DNA of 64,000 bases from Tenrec ecaudatus (GCF_050624435.1 NC_134541.1:5529983-5593982), one strand, 5' to 3'. Numbered from the stretch's first letter, positions 1 through 11,652 are shown. Notes: generated by a model from the sequence alone, not told the origin. A program made the numbers and translations.

Positions 1-1690
1 CACCTCCTGGTCACACAGGCTGGTGTGCTTATTCTATGTGGGCTTTATTGCTTCTGAGCCAGATGGCTGCTTATTTGCCTTTAAGACCCCAGACACTATC
101 TCTTTTGATAGCCAGGCACCATCAGCTTTCTTCACCACATTTAGTTGTTCACCCACTTTGTCTTCAGCCATTGTTTTGGGAAGGTGAGCATCATAGAGTG
201 CAAATTTAATAGAAGGTATCCTTGCATTGAGGGAGTACTTGAGTGGCGGTCCAATGTCCCTCTGCTACCTTAATACTAACTTTATAAATATATGCACATA
301 GATCTATTTCCCCATCCTCCTGTATAAATATATTTGCATGTGTACATGTCTTTATCTAGACCTCTATAAATGCCCACTCCCAGCTCTTTTCTCTATTTCC
401 TTTTACTTCCCTCCTGTCCCACTATCATGTTCAACCAGGCCTCCCACACCCTCCTCACCACTGATGTGGATTGCTTGTTCCCTTGTCCCTGGATTTATTA
501 ACACCACTGCCTTTCCCCCACCTCCCCCTCTCCCATGTCCCCACGGAACTATCAGTCCTGTTGTTTTCTCCTCCAATTGTTCATCCAGCCTGTCTTATTT
601 AGACAGACCTTCAGAGATAATAACATGCACAAAAACAAGACGGAGCACAACCAAGCAACAATCTACAACAAAACAAACCAATGACAAAACCAAACACTAT
701 AAGGAAGAAAAGCTTGTAGTTAGTTCAAGACTTGTTTGTTGGCCTTTAGGAGTGTTTTCCAGTCCAGTCTGTTGGGGCACCACCCCTGGCCCCAAAGTAC
801 ACCTTCAGCATCCCCTGGGGGCATCGCCACTCCATCCCTTGCTGTTCTGTTACACCCCCATAATGTTTTGCCTCGGTGTGGTGGAATCCGATTGGGTGCA
901 ATTCCTTCACTGTGTCTCCGGTGTTGTCGCCTATAGGGCTATGGGTCAGTGAGGGACGTCGTGTCTCTCATAGTGGGGCTGGCCATGTGGTCCTCTCTGT
1001 TGACTGGCTGTTCTAATTGGGAACTTCGACCTCCTGGCCTGGTGGGCCATGATGTGCTCCACGCTTTCCTCCTCCCCCTTCATCTGTTCCCGTGTGCTCC
1101 AATCAGATATGTCCCTCTTCCAGAGCTGTAGATTCAGTGCCATCCTTTGAAATAAATTCTTCTGTGGGGAGGGGCCGATGTCCCCTTAGTAGTTGGGGTT
1201 GGGGCCGGGCCCCCAGACCTCTCCACTGCCATGTTGCATTCACATCTTGGAGCACCGGGTTGAAGTCTGGTCCCTCTTTCCCTGTGGAGACACAAACAAT
1301 ACCTTCCCCTTGGGTGGGTTAGTGCTCTGTGCCCCTGCTACCCTTTTCTTTTTTTATTTATTATTTTTCCTTTCCCCACCTCCTTTAGAGTTGTCTACCA
1401 TGTGTATCCCTGTATTTGGTCTGGTCCCTGCCATATTGCCTGGTCCTCACCCCAGGAATATTTGTATACCGTAGCTTTTTTCCCTATGCCCTATTTGCCT
1501 TTTTTTTTTTTAACCTCAGTAGCCTTTCAAGTCTTTCTATATTTAAGTCAATGCTATCTTGAAGTCTGTTTTCTCTTTTTTGCCCTCTGGGTGAGGTTGT
1601 TCTATGTGATGGTCTCTCATGTATGCTTGGTGAGTGTTGTTCTTCTGCCCATAGTGGGTCGGCAAGGATCTTTTGTAGGGCTGGGTTTCT
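1..1690 (-). repeat. L1 (HAL1-like) 3' untranslated region, antisense
   Basis: The + strand reads as the complement of an afrotherian-type L1 3' UTR. The block around 60-330 (pyrimidine-rich, with 'gaccccagacactatctc' near 86) recurs in related form at 7.6 kb, 21.1 kb, 57.3 kb and, in the opposite orientation, at 63.3 kb. Reading on the minus strand, the UTR follows directly after an ORF1p remnant at 1692-1904, with no ORF2 coding visible between them. Reading frames here show no protein-family match. The left end is cut by the window edge. Confidence 0.75.
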
Positions 1691-1691
1691 T

Positions 1692-1904
1692 CTAATGTGT
1701 TCTTCTGAGTTTTTTCTTGTCTGGGAAGACTCTTACTTCACCATCTATCTTGATTGATAATTTGCCTGGGTAGATTATTCTTGGGTTTGCATTGTTTTCC
1801 TTCAATTTTTTGAATATGTTACTCCACTCTTCCTCATAGTTTCTGCTGATAGGTCTGAGCATATTCTGCCCTTCCAACTTTTTATATGAAGAGAAAGGAA
1901 TCAA
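1692..1904 (-). pseudogene. L1 ORF1p C-terminal remnant
   Basis: A 70-codon minus-strand frame carries the typical ORF1p C-terminal region: a stretch with NYEEEWSNIFKKLKE, then a proline/tyrosine 'RIIYPGKLSIKI' core and a 'FPDKKKLR' end. In L1, ORF1p is the RNA-binding chaperone that coats L1 RNA. The fragment lacks the coiled coil and most of the RRM. What follows downstream on the same strand is 3' UTR rather than ORF2, which is how half-L1 (HAL1) elements are built. An internal deletion in this single copy is the alternative. Confidence 0.7.
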
Positions 1905-2690
1905 ACACTTTTTATATGTATATATTCAAGTATGGACTGTAATTTAACTATTCTGACACCAATCATTATTTGCACGCCACTCTCCTTGTATACTGGGTTC
2001 AGTAATTTATAATCGTGGTCACACAGAACTGAAAGAGAATACCCACATTGAAAGAGTCCTTATTAGGGCAATTAATAGGTTACCCTAAGTCAGGATTATT
2101 AAGGATATAGTCGTTGATCCACAACAACACTTCTGTTTAGCCACATGATGCCTTGGTCTCTGTCTCTGATGATCAGGAAGCTAGCCCTCTGGTTTCAGCC
2201 AGAGATTTATACTTTCAGTGGTCCTTGATTTCTCTTTCTTCTTCCCAATATGGCTCATTCTTATAGCGCAGGATGGTAACCGAGACTGACCAGTCTCCTC
2301 TGTTACTGTGACACATGGCCTAATCTGCACAGTCTCACCCAATCATTCGGTGGGAGATACCGAGCCATGAATGGCAGTACCACATTGAGGAACTTCATTC
2401 CACATGTCAGGAAGTGTGAGGCCAGTGCAATGGGCACACAATGTACAAAGGGGAATTGAAGTGAGAGAAAAGGGAGTGTAAACTGTAAGTATGGTCTGTG
2501 AGGTCATTGAAAGGACTCATCATCCCTAGAAGAGAAACAGTGCATAGTAGAGGGGATAGCTGGTGTATGAGTTGGAGGGAGGAGGTGTGTCTCACTGCCC
2601 TGTCATGTTAATCAACATTGGGCTAATCCAGCTCATTTCCGCTAGTAGTTGGACATCTACAGATGCTACTTAGCTACCATTTTTAGATTG
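1905..2690. repeat. Unclassified interspersed repeat, first copy
   Basis: Nothing is recognised in 1905-2050. From about 2050 to 2690 the sequence is related along its length to 24.0-24.65 kb; both contain 'ttaataggttacc', then segments around 'gccacatg', 'gtctctg' and a late 'gggct' block. The matching order suggests either one repeat family (possibly an LTR) or part of the ancient gene duplication. No coding potential is visible. I cannot assign it to a named family. Confidence 0.5.
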
Positions 2691-3240
2691 TCTCGACTTT
2701 TGAAGCCCATCGACACTTAGAACTTAATGTCTATCAGTGCCTCTTTATAATAGAAAATCATGAACTTTGCTACCTAGGTCCTAGAAACTGTTATCTCTAA
2801 ATTTTAGCAAAGTGTTAAGGGCACAATATATCAGTGTGAGTCTCTCTGTGCCTTAGAACTATCAGTTGGTTTCATCTACCAATATTTTATTACAGCCAAG
2901 TGCTTAACCTGAATCTTTCTGGGTGGTATTAAAAAGTGTAATTTGTAAAAAATGGAACATAAATGTCTGTTAGAGTGGAAGATTGTCTTGCATATATTAA
3001 CAGTTTCCAGTGTGTTAATAAGATTGGTAGTTGCTGTCAAGTGGATTCTGACTCATAGTGAACATGTATCAAGAGTAGCTTAGAGCTGTTCCATGAAGTT
3101 TTCCAACCTATACCCTTCTCAGATTGCCCCCAAATCACCCTTCTGTCTTGAGTCATCACCTTTTCAACTTGTTGTCCAGCCAGTAACTAGGTGCGTCTCC
3201 TGCTACTCCACTGGTGTCATAAGAGAAGCAACACTTCCCA
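2691..3240 (-). repeat. Intergenic DNA with an antisense AfroSINE tail
   Basis: 2691-3020 is AT-rich and unrecognised. From about 3025 to 3110 the + strand reads 'gttgctgtcaagtggattc' and continues as the complement of the BovB-derived AfroSINE tail (about 75% agreement with the usual tail by eye). The final 50 bases are the pyrimidine-rich intron leading to the splice acceptor of finger gene A. Confidence 0.5.
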
Positions 3241-3296
3241 GGCTGCCCCACTCCTAGCTGCTCTAATGGGAAACTCACTCTCTCTCTCTCCTGTAG

Positions 3297-4867
3297 AGCC
3301 AAAGTCAGAAATCTACCCCTGTTTCTCCTGCCTCCTGGTTTTCTTCTGTCAGCAGTTCCTCAGCCAGCATGTGCTTCAGGTCTTCCCTGGCTTGTGTGCA
3401 GAGAATCACTTCCATCCAGGAGAATCCAGCCCGGGGCACCAGAAGCAGCCAGAGCAGCTGGATTTTGATGAGAGCTGCAAGAGTGAAAACACTCAAGATT
3501 GGGACAGAGAAGACATCTCCAATCCTTTGCGTGGGCGCACAGTGGGGGGAGAGAGCTCAAAGGCATTATCCAACCCTACCCAGAGACGGTCATCAAGCCC
3601 CAGAGACAGCAACCTCGGGGTTGGAATGGAGCCCGACTCAATCCAAAGGGTGAACAGCTCCGTGGAGACAGACAAAGGGTTGAAGGAATTAGAAACCTCG
3701 AGCTTTGGAATAGTTAGCTCTAGGGCGGGTGAGCCAAACTGTGACCTGAAATCACAGTCAGATGAGAAGCTTTACACATATAATGAGCGTGAGGGGGATT
3801 TGAACAGCAAATCAGCTCTCATCAGACAGCAGAAGATAGGCTCAGGGGAGAAGCCTTCTGTTTGTAAAGCCTGTGGCCAAGCCTTTAGCATTAAGTCCTA
3901 TCATAAGAACCACCAGATGACATGCTCAGGTGAGAAATCATATGTTTGTAAGGAATGTGGGCAAGGTTTTAGTGAAAATTCACATCTCATCAGACACCAA
4001 ACAACACACCCAAGTGAGATACCTTACACATGTAACTTATGTGGGCGGGGGTTTACCTGCAAGGCATATCTTCTTATGCACCAGAGCACACACTCAGGGG
4101 ACATGAAATTTGTGTGTAAGGAGTGTGGCCAAGCCTTTACCCAAGAGTCATCTTTCCTCAAACACCAATGGACACACTCGAGTGAGAAGCCTTACTTGTG
4201 TAAGGAATGTGGGCGTGGTTTTTCCTTCAAGTCAACTCTCATAGGACATCAGGGAATACACTCAGGTGAGAAGCCTTATGTGTGTAAGGAGTGTGGACAA
4301 GGCTTTAGCCAAATGACAACTCTCATCAAACATCAGAAGGCACACTCCGGTGAGAAACCTTACTTGTGTGAAGAATGTGGGCAGTGCTTTACCCAAAAGT
4401 CTTATCTTGCCAAACACCAAAAGACACACTTGGATGAGAAGCCTTACATATGTAAGGAATGTGGGCAAGGCTTTTGCTGGAAGTCCGTTCTCATAAGACA
4501 TCAGCAAAGTCACTCCGGTGAGAAACCTTACTCGTGTAAGGCTTGTGGGCGAGGCTTTTCCCGGAAATCGTCTCTCAATCAACATCAGAGGGTACACTCA
4601 GGGGAGAAGCCATATTTGTGTAAGGAATGTGGGCAAGGGTTTATACAGAAATACCATCTTCTCATCCACCAAAGAAGACACTCGGGTGAAAAACCTTATG
4701 TGTGCAAGGATTGTGGGCGAGGCTATATCCAAAAGGGCCATCTTATCGTCCACCAAAAGAGACACTCAGGTGAGACACCTTGTATGTGCAAGAAATGTGG
4801 ACGAGGCTTTCACTGCAGGGCCAGTCTCCTTACACATCAGAGGACTCACTCGGGTGAGAAGCCTTAA
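3297..4867 (+). CDS. ZNF133-like: KRAB-ZNF copy A: terminal C2H2 zinc-finger exon (ZNF133-like)
   Basis: This exon would encode the DNA-binding part of a nuclear repressor. It opens after a long polypyrimidine run and 'ctgtag' acceptor (AG at 3295-3296), in phase 1, matching the donor phase of the KRAB exon of copy D. The first 170 or so residues form a spacer (EPKSEIYPC... then a Ser/Pro/Arg-rich stretch) whose order of motifs follows ZNF133 as I recall it. A degenerate unit without cysteines comes next, then 12 C2H2 units of 28 residues joined by SGEKP-type linkers. The first of these ends in Cys instead of the last His (CCHC). The stop (TAA, 4865-4867) replaces the Tyr codon that should follow the last SGEKP linker. 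KRAB and leader exons are not in the window, so whether the gene is expressed is unknown. The open frame over 520 codons argues for recent or present constraint. Confidence 0.8.
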
Positions 4868-5700
4868 TTGTGTGAGAGATTTAGGCAAGGCTTTACCTGA
4901 AGGTACTAGCTCATCCGAGTTCAGACTCAGGAGAAACTTTACATATGTAACGATTGTGGGCAGGAGGAAGGGCATTGGGTCAAATTAGCTCACATCTTAC
5001 ATCAGAAGAGTCACTCAGGTGAGAAACCTTGTGTAAGGTATGTGGGCAAGGCTTTAGCCAAAAGTTGCACATCTTCAGACATCAGAGAAAACGCTCAAGT
5101 GAGAAACCAAATCACTTATCAGACATTACTAGACTCAGGGAAGATGCACATAGGTGTCAAGCAGGTGTAAGAAAGCTTGCTCTTTCACCCGCCCCCGAAA
5201 AGGGCCATTTGGATATTTATAACATTATTTAAGGGCCACTCTGGTGAAACATTTAACTAACTCACTCCTGTGATAGGTGGAATTGCTGCTACTTGGTGAG
5301 TCATGTGATGTTAGCCGGTGGTGATTTGTGGGGCGTTTTACTGCCAGCAGGCCTGGCATTCCCCAACGCTGGAATTATTCGTGTGAGTTGCTTTTTTGTT
5401 TGTTTGTTTGTTTTTTTGAGTTGCTTTTTCTGTGAAATCTTACAAATCAAATATACCAGCAGATGTACTTGAGAGAAGCCTGTTTGTGTTAATTGTGATC
5501 AAAGCTTTACCCACCAATCAAAAATTTTTTTCTGACCAGAAGACACACGTAGGAGAGAAGTCTTGAGGGCAAGGAGTGTGGGTCTAGTTTTAATTAGAAG
5601 AAAAGCATCATTAAACATCAGAAGGCTCAGGGGTCTATAAGGCAAGAAATTTTTTAAATGCTCCAAATTTTATTTTGGTGATGATTAGACCACTTGTATA
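4868..5700 (+). pseudogene. Dead zinc fingers and 3' tail of copy A
   Basis: Finger remnants continue in register after the stop of copy A. The first reads LCERF-RQGFT with a mutated second cysteine. Later pieces at about 4945-4965 and 5028-5100 keep CxxC and HxRxH spacing but are broken by stops and frame changes. A further finger relic lies near 5480-5560. The stretch 5480-5700 matches 26.57-26.8 kb downstream of copy B, including 'aaacatcagaaggct', so it is shared 3' tail. It would form the 3' UTR of a copy A transcript. A (TTTG)n-like run sits at about 5394-5416. Confidence 0.7.
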
Positions 5701-5939
5701 ATTATATTTTAACTATAGCAATGCATGATATGTGAACTATCATAAAATGGTTAAAATTAAAAGCAAAAACCGTAGGCACAACCCAGAGAAGCCACGTATT
5801 TACAGTGAGTATGTCAAGGCATTCACTGTAACTCCTCGTGTACCAGACGATAGAGTAGAACTTGTGTGTGCAGGGAAAGTAGGTGAGATCACTGAAAAGA
5901 AAAATCAGATGGTGCATGGCTATGAGACAGTATTAGAAT

Positions 5940-6900
5940 AACATCTGGAATCTTTAACGCTTACTTTACAAGCAGCAGCCATCTAAGCAAAGTGTCATCT
6001 AATTACACAGAAGAAGCACATCAGCCTCTCTGATCTGAGATATATATATATATATATATTCCATAATCAGAAGGGAGATTGTGTTCCAGATTAAATTCTG
6101 AGCCACCCCTGTTTGCTTCTGTGTGACAGCCCAAACCCCATTTGCAGAATCCTCACAGATTAAGCCAACATTGAATTCCTTCTGATCAGTAACCAAGGAT
6201 ATAGAAGAACTTATCCTTCGACAGGGCATTTGGGAAATAGATGCCTCCAGCCAATCCAGAGGTGTGGTTTCCCTTAGGCCGTTGCTTGGGTGATCACCAA
6301 GGAGATCACCATGTTTAGGACTTTCTGGTAAGTTGAATTGCCATGAATCATGGTCTATCCATCTTGCCTTGGTCAAGACACAGGACCAATCTTGTAAACC
6401 CTTCTACTTAACACTACATCTACCAATCAGGTCTTGTACCTACTTCTGTAGTTCCACGTGTGATTGGTGTATTGATCTGCCACCAATCAGGACTTTGTAA
6501 CAGACGGTTCCTTTGGTGACGGTCTGTCTTACTAACATCCCAATTGTGAATCCTCAGGTGCCATTTTGATCCTGTGCCAATGTCTTCTCATATGGATGGT
6601 AACTGTTGTTTTTGCCCCTTTTAAGATTTAATAAATGTTCTCCTTAAATTATATTTGAGATCAGGGTCTCTTGTGCCCTGAGGCATTGTGATATATTCAT
6701 TTTCCATAGCAGTCCTTTATGCTTCACCCCTTGTTTACGCAGTAGTGTAACTATGGATTATCTGATGCCATTATGACCTGTACTTCCTAATGCTCTCCCT
6801 CATCAGGATGGTGTGTCTTTGTTCCGTTTAAGACTTAATAAATGTTCTTTTTAAATTATATTTGAGATTGGAATCATTTGCACATAAACAACTGGTTGAC
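5940..6900 (+). repeat. LTR-like sequence with a duplicated polyadenylation region
   Basis: Two 'ccaatcag' boxes lie near 6424 and 6482. They are followed by two related 3' segments, each with 'taataaatgttct' and 'aaattatatttgaga' (6625-6670 and 6830-6870). This looks like an LTR whose R/U5-like end is present twice, or two overlapping copies. A minus-strand frame at 5999-6376 (125 codons) has no family resemblance that I recognise and includes a (TA)n run, so I do not call it a gene. Family unknown. Confidence 0.45.
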
Positions 6901-6904
6901 TCAT

Positions 6905-8110
6905 ACCAGTATTTTTTAAATATATTTTATTGTATTTTGGTGAGCGTTTACATAGCAAACTTTGTTCCCATTAAACGGTTTCTGTACATATTGTTCAATG
7001 ACATTGCTACATTTTTCACCTTTTTATAATGGTTCTCTTGATACAGTATTCACAAATCATACATCTCCTTGGTTAAATAAATCACTTTTTAAATGCGTTT
7101 TATATACATAATCACAATCTGTTCCAATGCTTGCTCCCCACTCCCAGATTACTTGTTTTCTCCCCAGATTCCACCACCCTCATCTCCCCACCCCACGTCC
7201 CCAAAAAACCATTGCAGCTACTCCTTTTTTGCTTCACAAACTGGGAAACCGAGCAATAAAAATAGAAAGGACTTCCCACCAAAGAAGTTTTTGTTGAACA
7301 AGCAAGAAATACTTGAGCCTAGATCAAATTCAGGTTGGATCAAGATGGAGGTCAACTAAGCAAGTATCAAATTATACCTTGTTTGATCCATCATAAGGTT
7401 ACAGTAATCTATCGTAGTCAAACTGATGCTTGAGTCCCTTGCTTGTGCTATGGCTGGAAGGGATCTGGCAGAGGTTTAACGATACTGTACAGATGAATTT
7501 TGGGCTCCAACTGTCCCCATAGCCTTCTATAAATCAGGTGTTTGCAATTTAAGCTCTGATACTTTTCCTTTCATATTTGGATCACAGACTGCTGTGCTTC
7601 TTCCATATGGACTTGATTGACTTCTCACTTAGTTGGCTGCTTGTTTGAGTACAAGTCTTTAAAACTACAGACACTATTCCAATTGATAGCCATCTGCTTT
7701 CTTTACCACATTCTACTAAAGCACCCTTATCTTGAGTGATCTTTCATGAAGGTGAATATCAAGCAGGCCCCTGTTATCAAAACTAACTTCTTGATTTGGA
7801 GCTACAGTTAGGGGTTAGCCCAACATCAATCTGCTTATCTGCAGGACTCTGGTTTACTTGTATTTTAAGGCTCACATTGACCCAGATTTTTTGAAAATAT
7901 AATTACCTAGTTTAATTGCCCGGTCTGTATGCAAAGAGTAGTCATCGCTAATTTTGGATTTATGAACTTGATATGGGCTGGGAAGTCTTTTATTTTTAAA
8001 GGGAAGTTTACTTAATTACTCTTTTATATAAAGCTCTTTCTTACAAACATGAGTCTCTGTGGATTTGTTTCTCTAGTCTAGCCAGACTAAAAACAATGCA
8101 TTTGAGGTGT
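6905..8110 (-). repeat. L1 3' end, antisense
   Basis: The + strand starts with a T/A-rich run and continues as the complement of an afrotherian-type L1 3' UTR, including related forms of 'ggtgagcgtttacatagc' and, near 7610-7720, the same 'ggctgcttgtttgag' block seen near position 60-130. There is no intact reading frame. Confidence 0.65.
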
Positions 8111-8224
8111 TTTGAAAATCCCATTGCCTGAATCAAGAATACCTTAGTCTGAACAATGAAATATTTGTTCTTTTAATAAGGTGGCATTTGTAGCATATTT
8201 GTCCTACTAAATCCACCACTTATT

Positions 8225-8920
8225 AAAAATGTATTGTGAATTGGGTGTAGGTTTACAGAGCGGTTCATCAGTTTTATATTCCACAGTTTTGTTTCATTTC
8301 AGTTCCTTCAATATGACATCACGTATCCCACTTCCTTTCTGTTTCCGATTTCCAGTCCTCCTTTTTCCAAGCCCTATGGATTTGTCCTTGTGAAACGCTG
8401 CTCTCTTTGTCTCAAATGGTTGATGAATCTAAGGTGTGTGCATACCTCATACTGATTCCCTTACACACCTGGCTGAACAATGGTCATGGTGGTGAGTTCA
8501 GTTCCAGACAGGGTGACCAAAGCCCATACTTTCAGGGGTTCCACCTATCTTTATCTATCTGTCCATGTAAACCTGATCTCTCTTCTGACTCAACTCTGTT
8601 GAACATTTTTCTACCCAGGACCTTCTCATGTAACCACTTTAACAGCAGTTCATAGGGGTGACCACATACTTTCTAGTTACTCTGGTGTCAGCCTTGGGAA
8701 GACCAGTATTGACACGGTCCTAAGTGTCTGGTTTTCATCACTCTTGTTTTCTTCTTGCCAGGGAGAAACTGGTGGTTGCACCTTAGTTTGCTGCTGATGA
8801 GCTTTTAAAACCCCAGTTGCTACTCACCAGTGTAGGATGAAGAATATTATCTTTGTGGACTGTTATGTCACTTGACCTTGGTTTTCCCTAAGACAATGGT
8901 TCTGATCTTCCCTGACCCCG
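8225..8920 (-). repeat. Second L1-type 3' end, antisense
   Basis: A separate antisense 3'-UTR-like segment starts near 8225 ('gtaggtttacagagcggtt') and runs through a block near 8420-8570 that resembles other afrotherian L1 3' UTRs. No coding frame of interest is present. At its right edge (8894-8945) a short stretch resembles the inverted right end of a SPIN-type hAT element, too short to call with confidence. Confidence 0.5.
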
Positions 8921-9131
8921 TGACGATCCTTCAAGATGTTTGGTTATAACTAAGAAGTTTTCTCTTGTTTTGTTTGCTACCTCAAAAGATCTCCTGGCGT
9001 GGGGGGTGGGGGGAGATCTTCTGGAAAATAAACTACTTAATACAATAAAACATGTTGCTCTCAAAAAAAAGTTTTCAAAACTTTGTCCCTAGTTAGCTAC
9101 CCGGCATCCATGGATGTATTTCTTGCCAAGC

Positions 9132-9156
9132 TGTGTGTGTGTGTGTGTGTGTGTGT
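9132..9156. repeat. (TG)n microsatellite
   Basis: An uninterrupted TG dinucleotide run of about 12 units. Confidence 0.95.
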
Positions 9157-9339
9157 ACACTCTTTCTCCTATATCCATTCAGTGTGTGTTTATGGATACA
9201 TCTACACAGAGATCACCTTTGCAACACATTTGATTTCTTGAGTACTTCAATGGACATTAATTACAGACCCAAGTAAAACAAAAACCCTTGGCAACTTTAA
9301 TCTTGTCTCCTTTAACCATGTTCCTGCTTACTGGTTTGT

Positions 9340-10030
9340 GGGGGTAACCAGCCCCTCACAACTCACGGGTTCAGTAGGTGCAACTGTATGGTTTGATACA
9401 CAAAGATTACAGAAAGTCCTAGTGAATAGGAGATAGTAAAATAAAGAAGTCAGACATTTCATGGTAGCATGCTCACTTCAGCTGCTCTTGGTGATACATG
9501 TAGAGGTGGGAGAGAAGAAGGCAGGAGAGAGCCTCAATTTATTTCTAACCAAAGCTTATATATCTTTGGGGGCATGCAAGCTTCCTGATTCTATATAACA
9601 ACCCTACATTGTAGGAAGGGGTTATAACATAGGCAATACAAGTAATAGGAGAGGGATGACCTAGGGGTTTACATGCAAGGAAGAAAGGGAGGAAATCGGG
9701 GTGCATGTGGCAAGAAGGGCGGACCCCAGACTCAATATAATAGCCTAACCATAGCCATCCTTGAGTGGCTCCAACCTTGCCTTCAGGCTCTTCCAGGGCT
9801 TCCAGAGAACAATCGCTCTCCTTATCAGAAGGGAGTGGACCCTACTTAGGGTGGGTCAGACTATACAGTCTGCTTGCTCTAGATGGCTGATAACCCTTGG
9901 GCGAATAACCTCTGACCTACTTTTGATGACCTCCTGTGCAGGCATTTATCATTTGTAGCAAGCAGCATCTTGGGTTTGGCATATATTTGGAGAAGGCAAC
10001 TTGGTAGAAGGCTTTGTGTTCCACACTGGT
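9340..10030 (-). repeat. Unclassified LTR-like repeat, copy 1
   Basis: This segment and 23.40-23.85 kb share an ordered series of short blocks ('ggaaggggtt', 'gagagggatga'/'gagagggggaca', 'gtggcaaga..ggcgga', 'ggatctcca'-type end), about 70-75% alike by eye. Two dispersed copies of similar length suggest an LTR or other interspersed repeat, probably antisense. It sits upstream of CpG island B. No coding capacity is seen. Confidence 0.5.
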
Positions 10031-10049
10031 TCTGATAAGGATTTTAATT

Positions 10050-10860
10050 TTCTTCATGTTGAGGTGTCACACAAAGCCTGTACTTTTGTTCACCAGTTTC
10101 ACTTGTCATTTTCAGCAAAGTTGTGTGATGTGTTAGAGTCTGCATCTAATCTTTACTTTTAAAGACCAACTTCTACCATTTTTTTCTCTTGGATTAATAT
10201 TGATACAAGTCCTTTATGAGATGTATGAATTTTCAAATTCTCCTCTGTGTGTCATCTTTTGGTTGTTTTTGGAAGCACCAATGTTTTTTATTCGATTAAA
10301 GTCCATTTTATGGGTTATTCCTTTGTCTGCCTGTACTTTGGTAACCAATCTAGGAATCCATTTTCCTATTCAGTATGACAAAGATTCAGCTATACTTTCT
10401 TCTAAGAACTTTGTTGTTTTAGCTCATATGCTTCCATCTATAATTCTGAGGGAAATGATGTTTGTATATCTGTGAGGCAGCAGGCTCATAAATTCATTTT
10501 AATCCTGACCACAGCTGGCTCAAACCCCTTGCGTACCCTTGTACTCTGTCATCCCTGTACTTTCATCTCTGAGAATGGAATATTAATGGAATTCTACAAG
10601 ACAGTGTCCTGAGAGTATGGGAAAAAGTTATGTTATCTCTCCCTTTGGGCAACGACGAAAATGCAATTGAATTTGTCTACTCTTACCATTAGAACATCCT
10701 TTCCAGCACCAAAAGGGCACCTGCTTTGTGGAGTCTCCGCTGAAGTACTGCACAAGGGACCATTGTAGGTGCCCCCATGAGGGAGGCACCTAGCCTCCAC
10801 GAGCATGGTGAGAGTTTGTTACCAACTTCTAGAGCTTGGACAGGGGAAACGAGTGAAAAG
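10050..10860 (+). other. Upstream flank of promoter B, duplicated at 33.94-34.78 kb
   Basis: No gene is seen. Blocks such as 'caagtcctttatgagatgt' (10207), 'gtttgtatatctgtgagg' and 'tgagagtttgttacc' recur in order at 34080, 34295 and 34710. The same flank in the second place leads straight into finger-exon remnant C. This is evidence that whole gene units, not only exons, were duplicated and one copy was later collapsed by deletion. A 91-codon open frame at 10200-10475 is not conserved in the second copy and looks fortuitous. Confidence 0.6.
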
Positions 10861-10949
10861 TCTTAGAATTAACGGTAAAGGCTCAAGTGCCACCATGGGA
10901 GCCTGTGTTTTGCTTTCCCGACCTGGTTTCCCTGCAAGCCAGAAAAGGC

Positions 10950-11650
10950 AGGGGTGCACAGGCAGCACGAGGTGGGCCTACTAGGTGCTCCCGGGTGGCG
11001 GCCGGTTATCACCGAGCAGAAACCCAGGGACCTGGGCTCAGCTGAAGCCGAAAGTCTCAACACAGTACTCACCGCAGTCGGCTCGTGGGGAGCGAGCCCG
11101 GCTCAGCCTGCGCGCGCATCTGACGTCGCCTCGCGCGCCGAGGGGGCGTGGCCCTGCGACCGGCGGGCTTTCTGAGGAGCAGTCCCTGTGGCGAGTTCCG
11201 CCGGCCGTGCGACGAGCGGGCCTTCATGAAGCCGGAACCGGAGAGGCTCTGAGCGCGGTGACCGTAGTTGGGTCGGTTCGTCGCCGGCCGGGAGCCGCAG
11301 CGCGAGGATCCTGGGGATGGAAGCTCCAGGACGACGACGGACGGACGACCCCGGGGCCCTCGACTTTTCCCGCGCGCGGGCTGGGGGCGCAGGGAAGGAA
11401 GGTTGGGCCCAGCACCTGGGTCCGAGGTGGGTTCTAGTGCTGAGGCTGGCGGCGGAATGGCCATGGCCTACAGGTTAAGCGTCCCTGGGTTCCCAGGCTT
11501 ACAATCTCGGAGAAGGGGGCGCGGCTCAAGACTGGCGGGGGGGGGGGGGGGGGGGGAAGAATGGGAGACAGCCTGGGTACCTGGAGTTGCTGGGCGCGCC
11601 GCCCCGTGCTGGGATGGGAGTGACCCCACATTTCGATGTTCTCTTTTGAC
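10950..11650 (+). promoter_or_regulatory. CpG-island promoter of copy B
   Basis: GC-rich, CpG-dense sequence in an otherwise AT-rich region. It aligns with the two islands at 60.24-60.9 kb (minus) and 61.06-61.64 kb (plus). Shared blocks include 'cttttcccgcgcg', 'gcgcagggaagg' followed by 'tgggcccagc', and 'gtgacccc' near the end. A CRE-like TGACGTCG lies at 11121-11128 where island D has a perfect TGACGTCA. A run of 20 G lies at 11537-11556. First exons of KRAB-ZNF genes are normally non-coding and sit in such islands, so open frames here are shadows. The homology stops at about 11650, where an ERV begins. Confidence 0.75.
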
Positions 11651-11652
11651 AA

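Noticed and set aside
338-952. 204-codon + strand open frame
   Set aside because: It is the complement of L1 3' UTR, pyrimidine-rich, with no family resemblance.
8894-8950. Possible SPIN right-end fragment
   Set aside because: Only about 45 bases of imperfect similarity, no second end and no target duplication.
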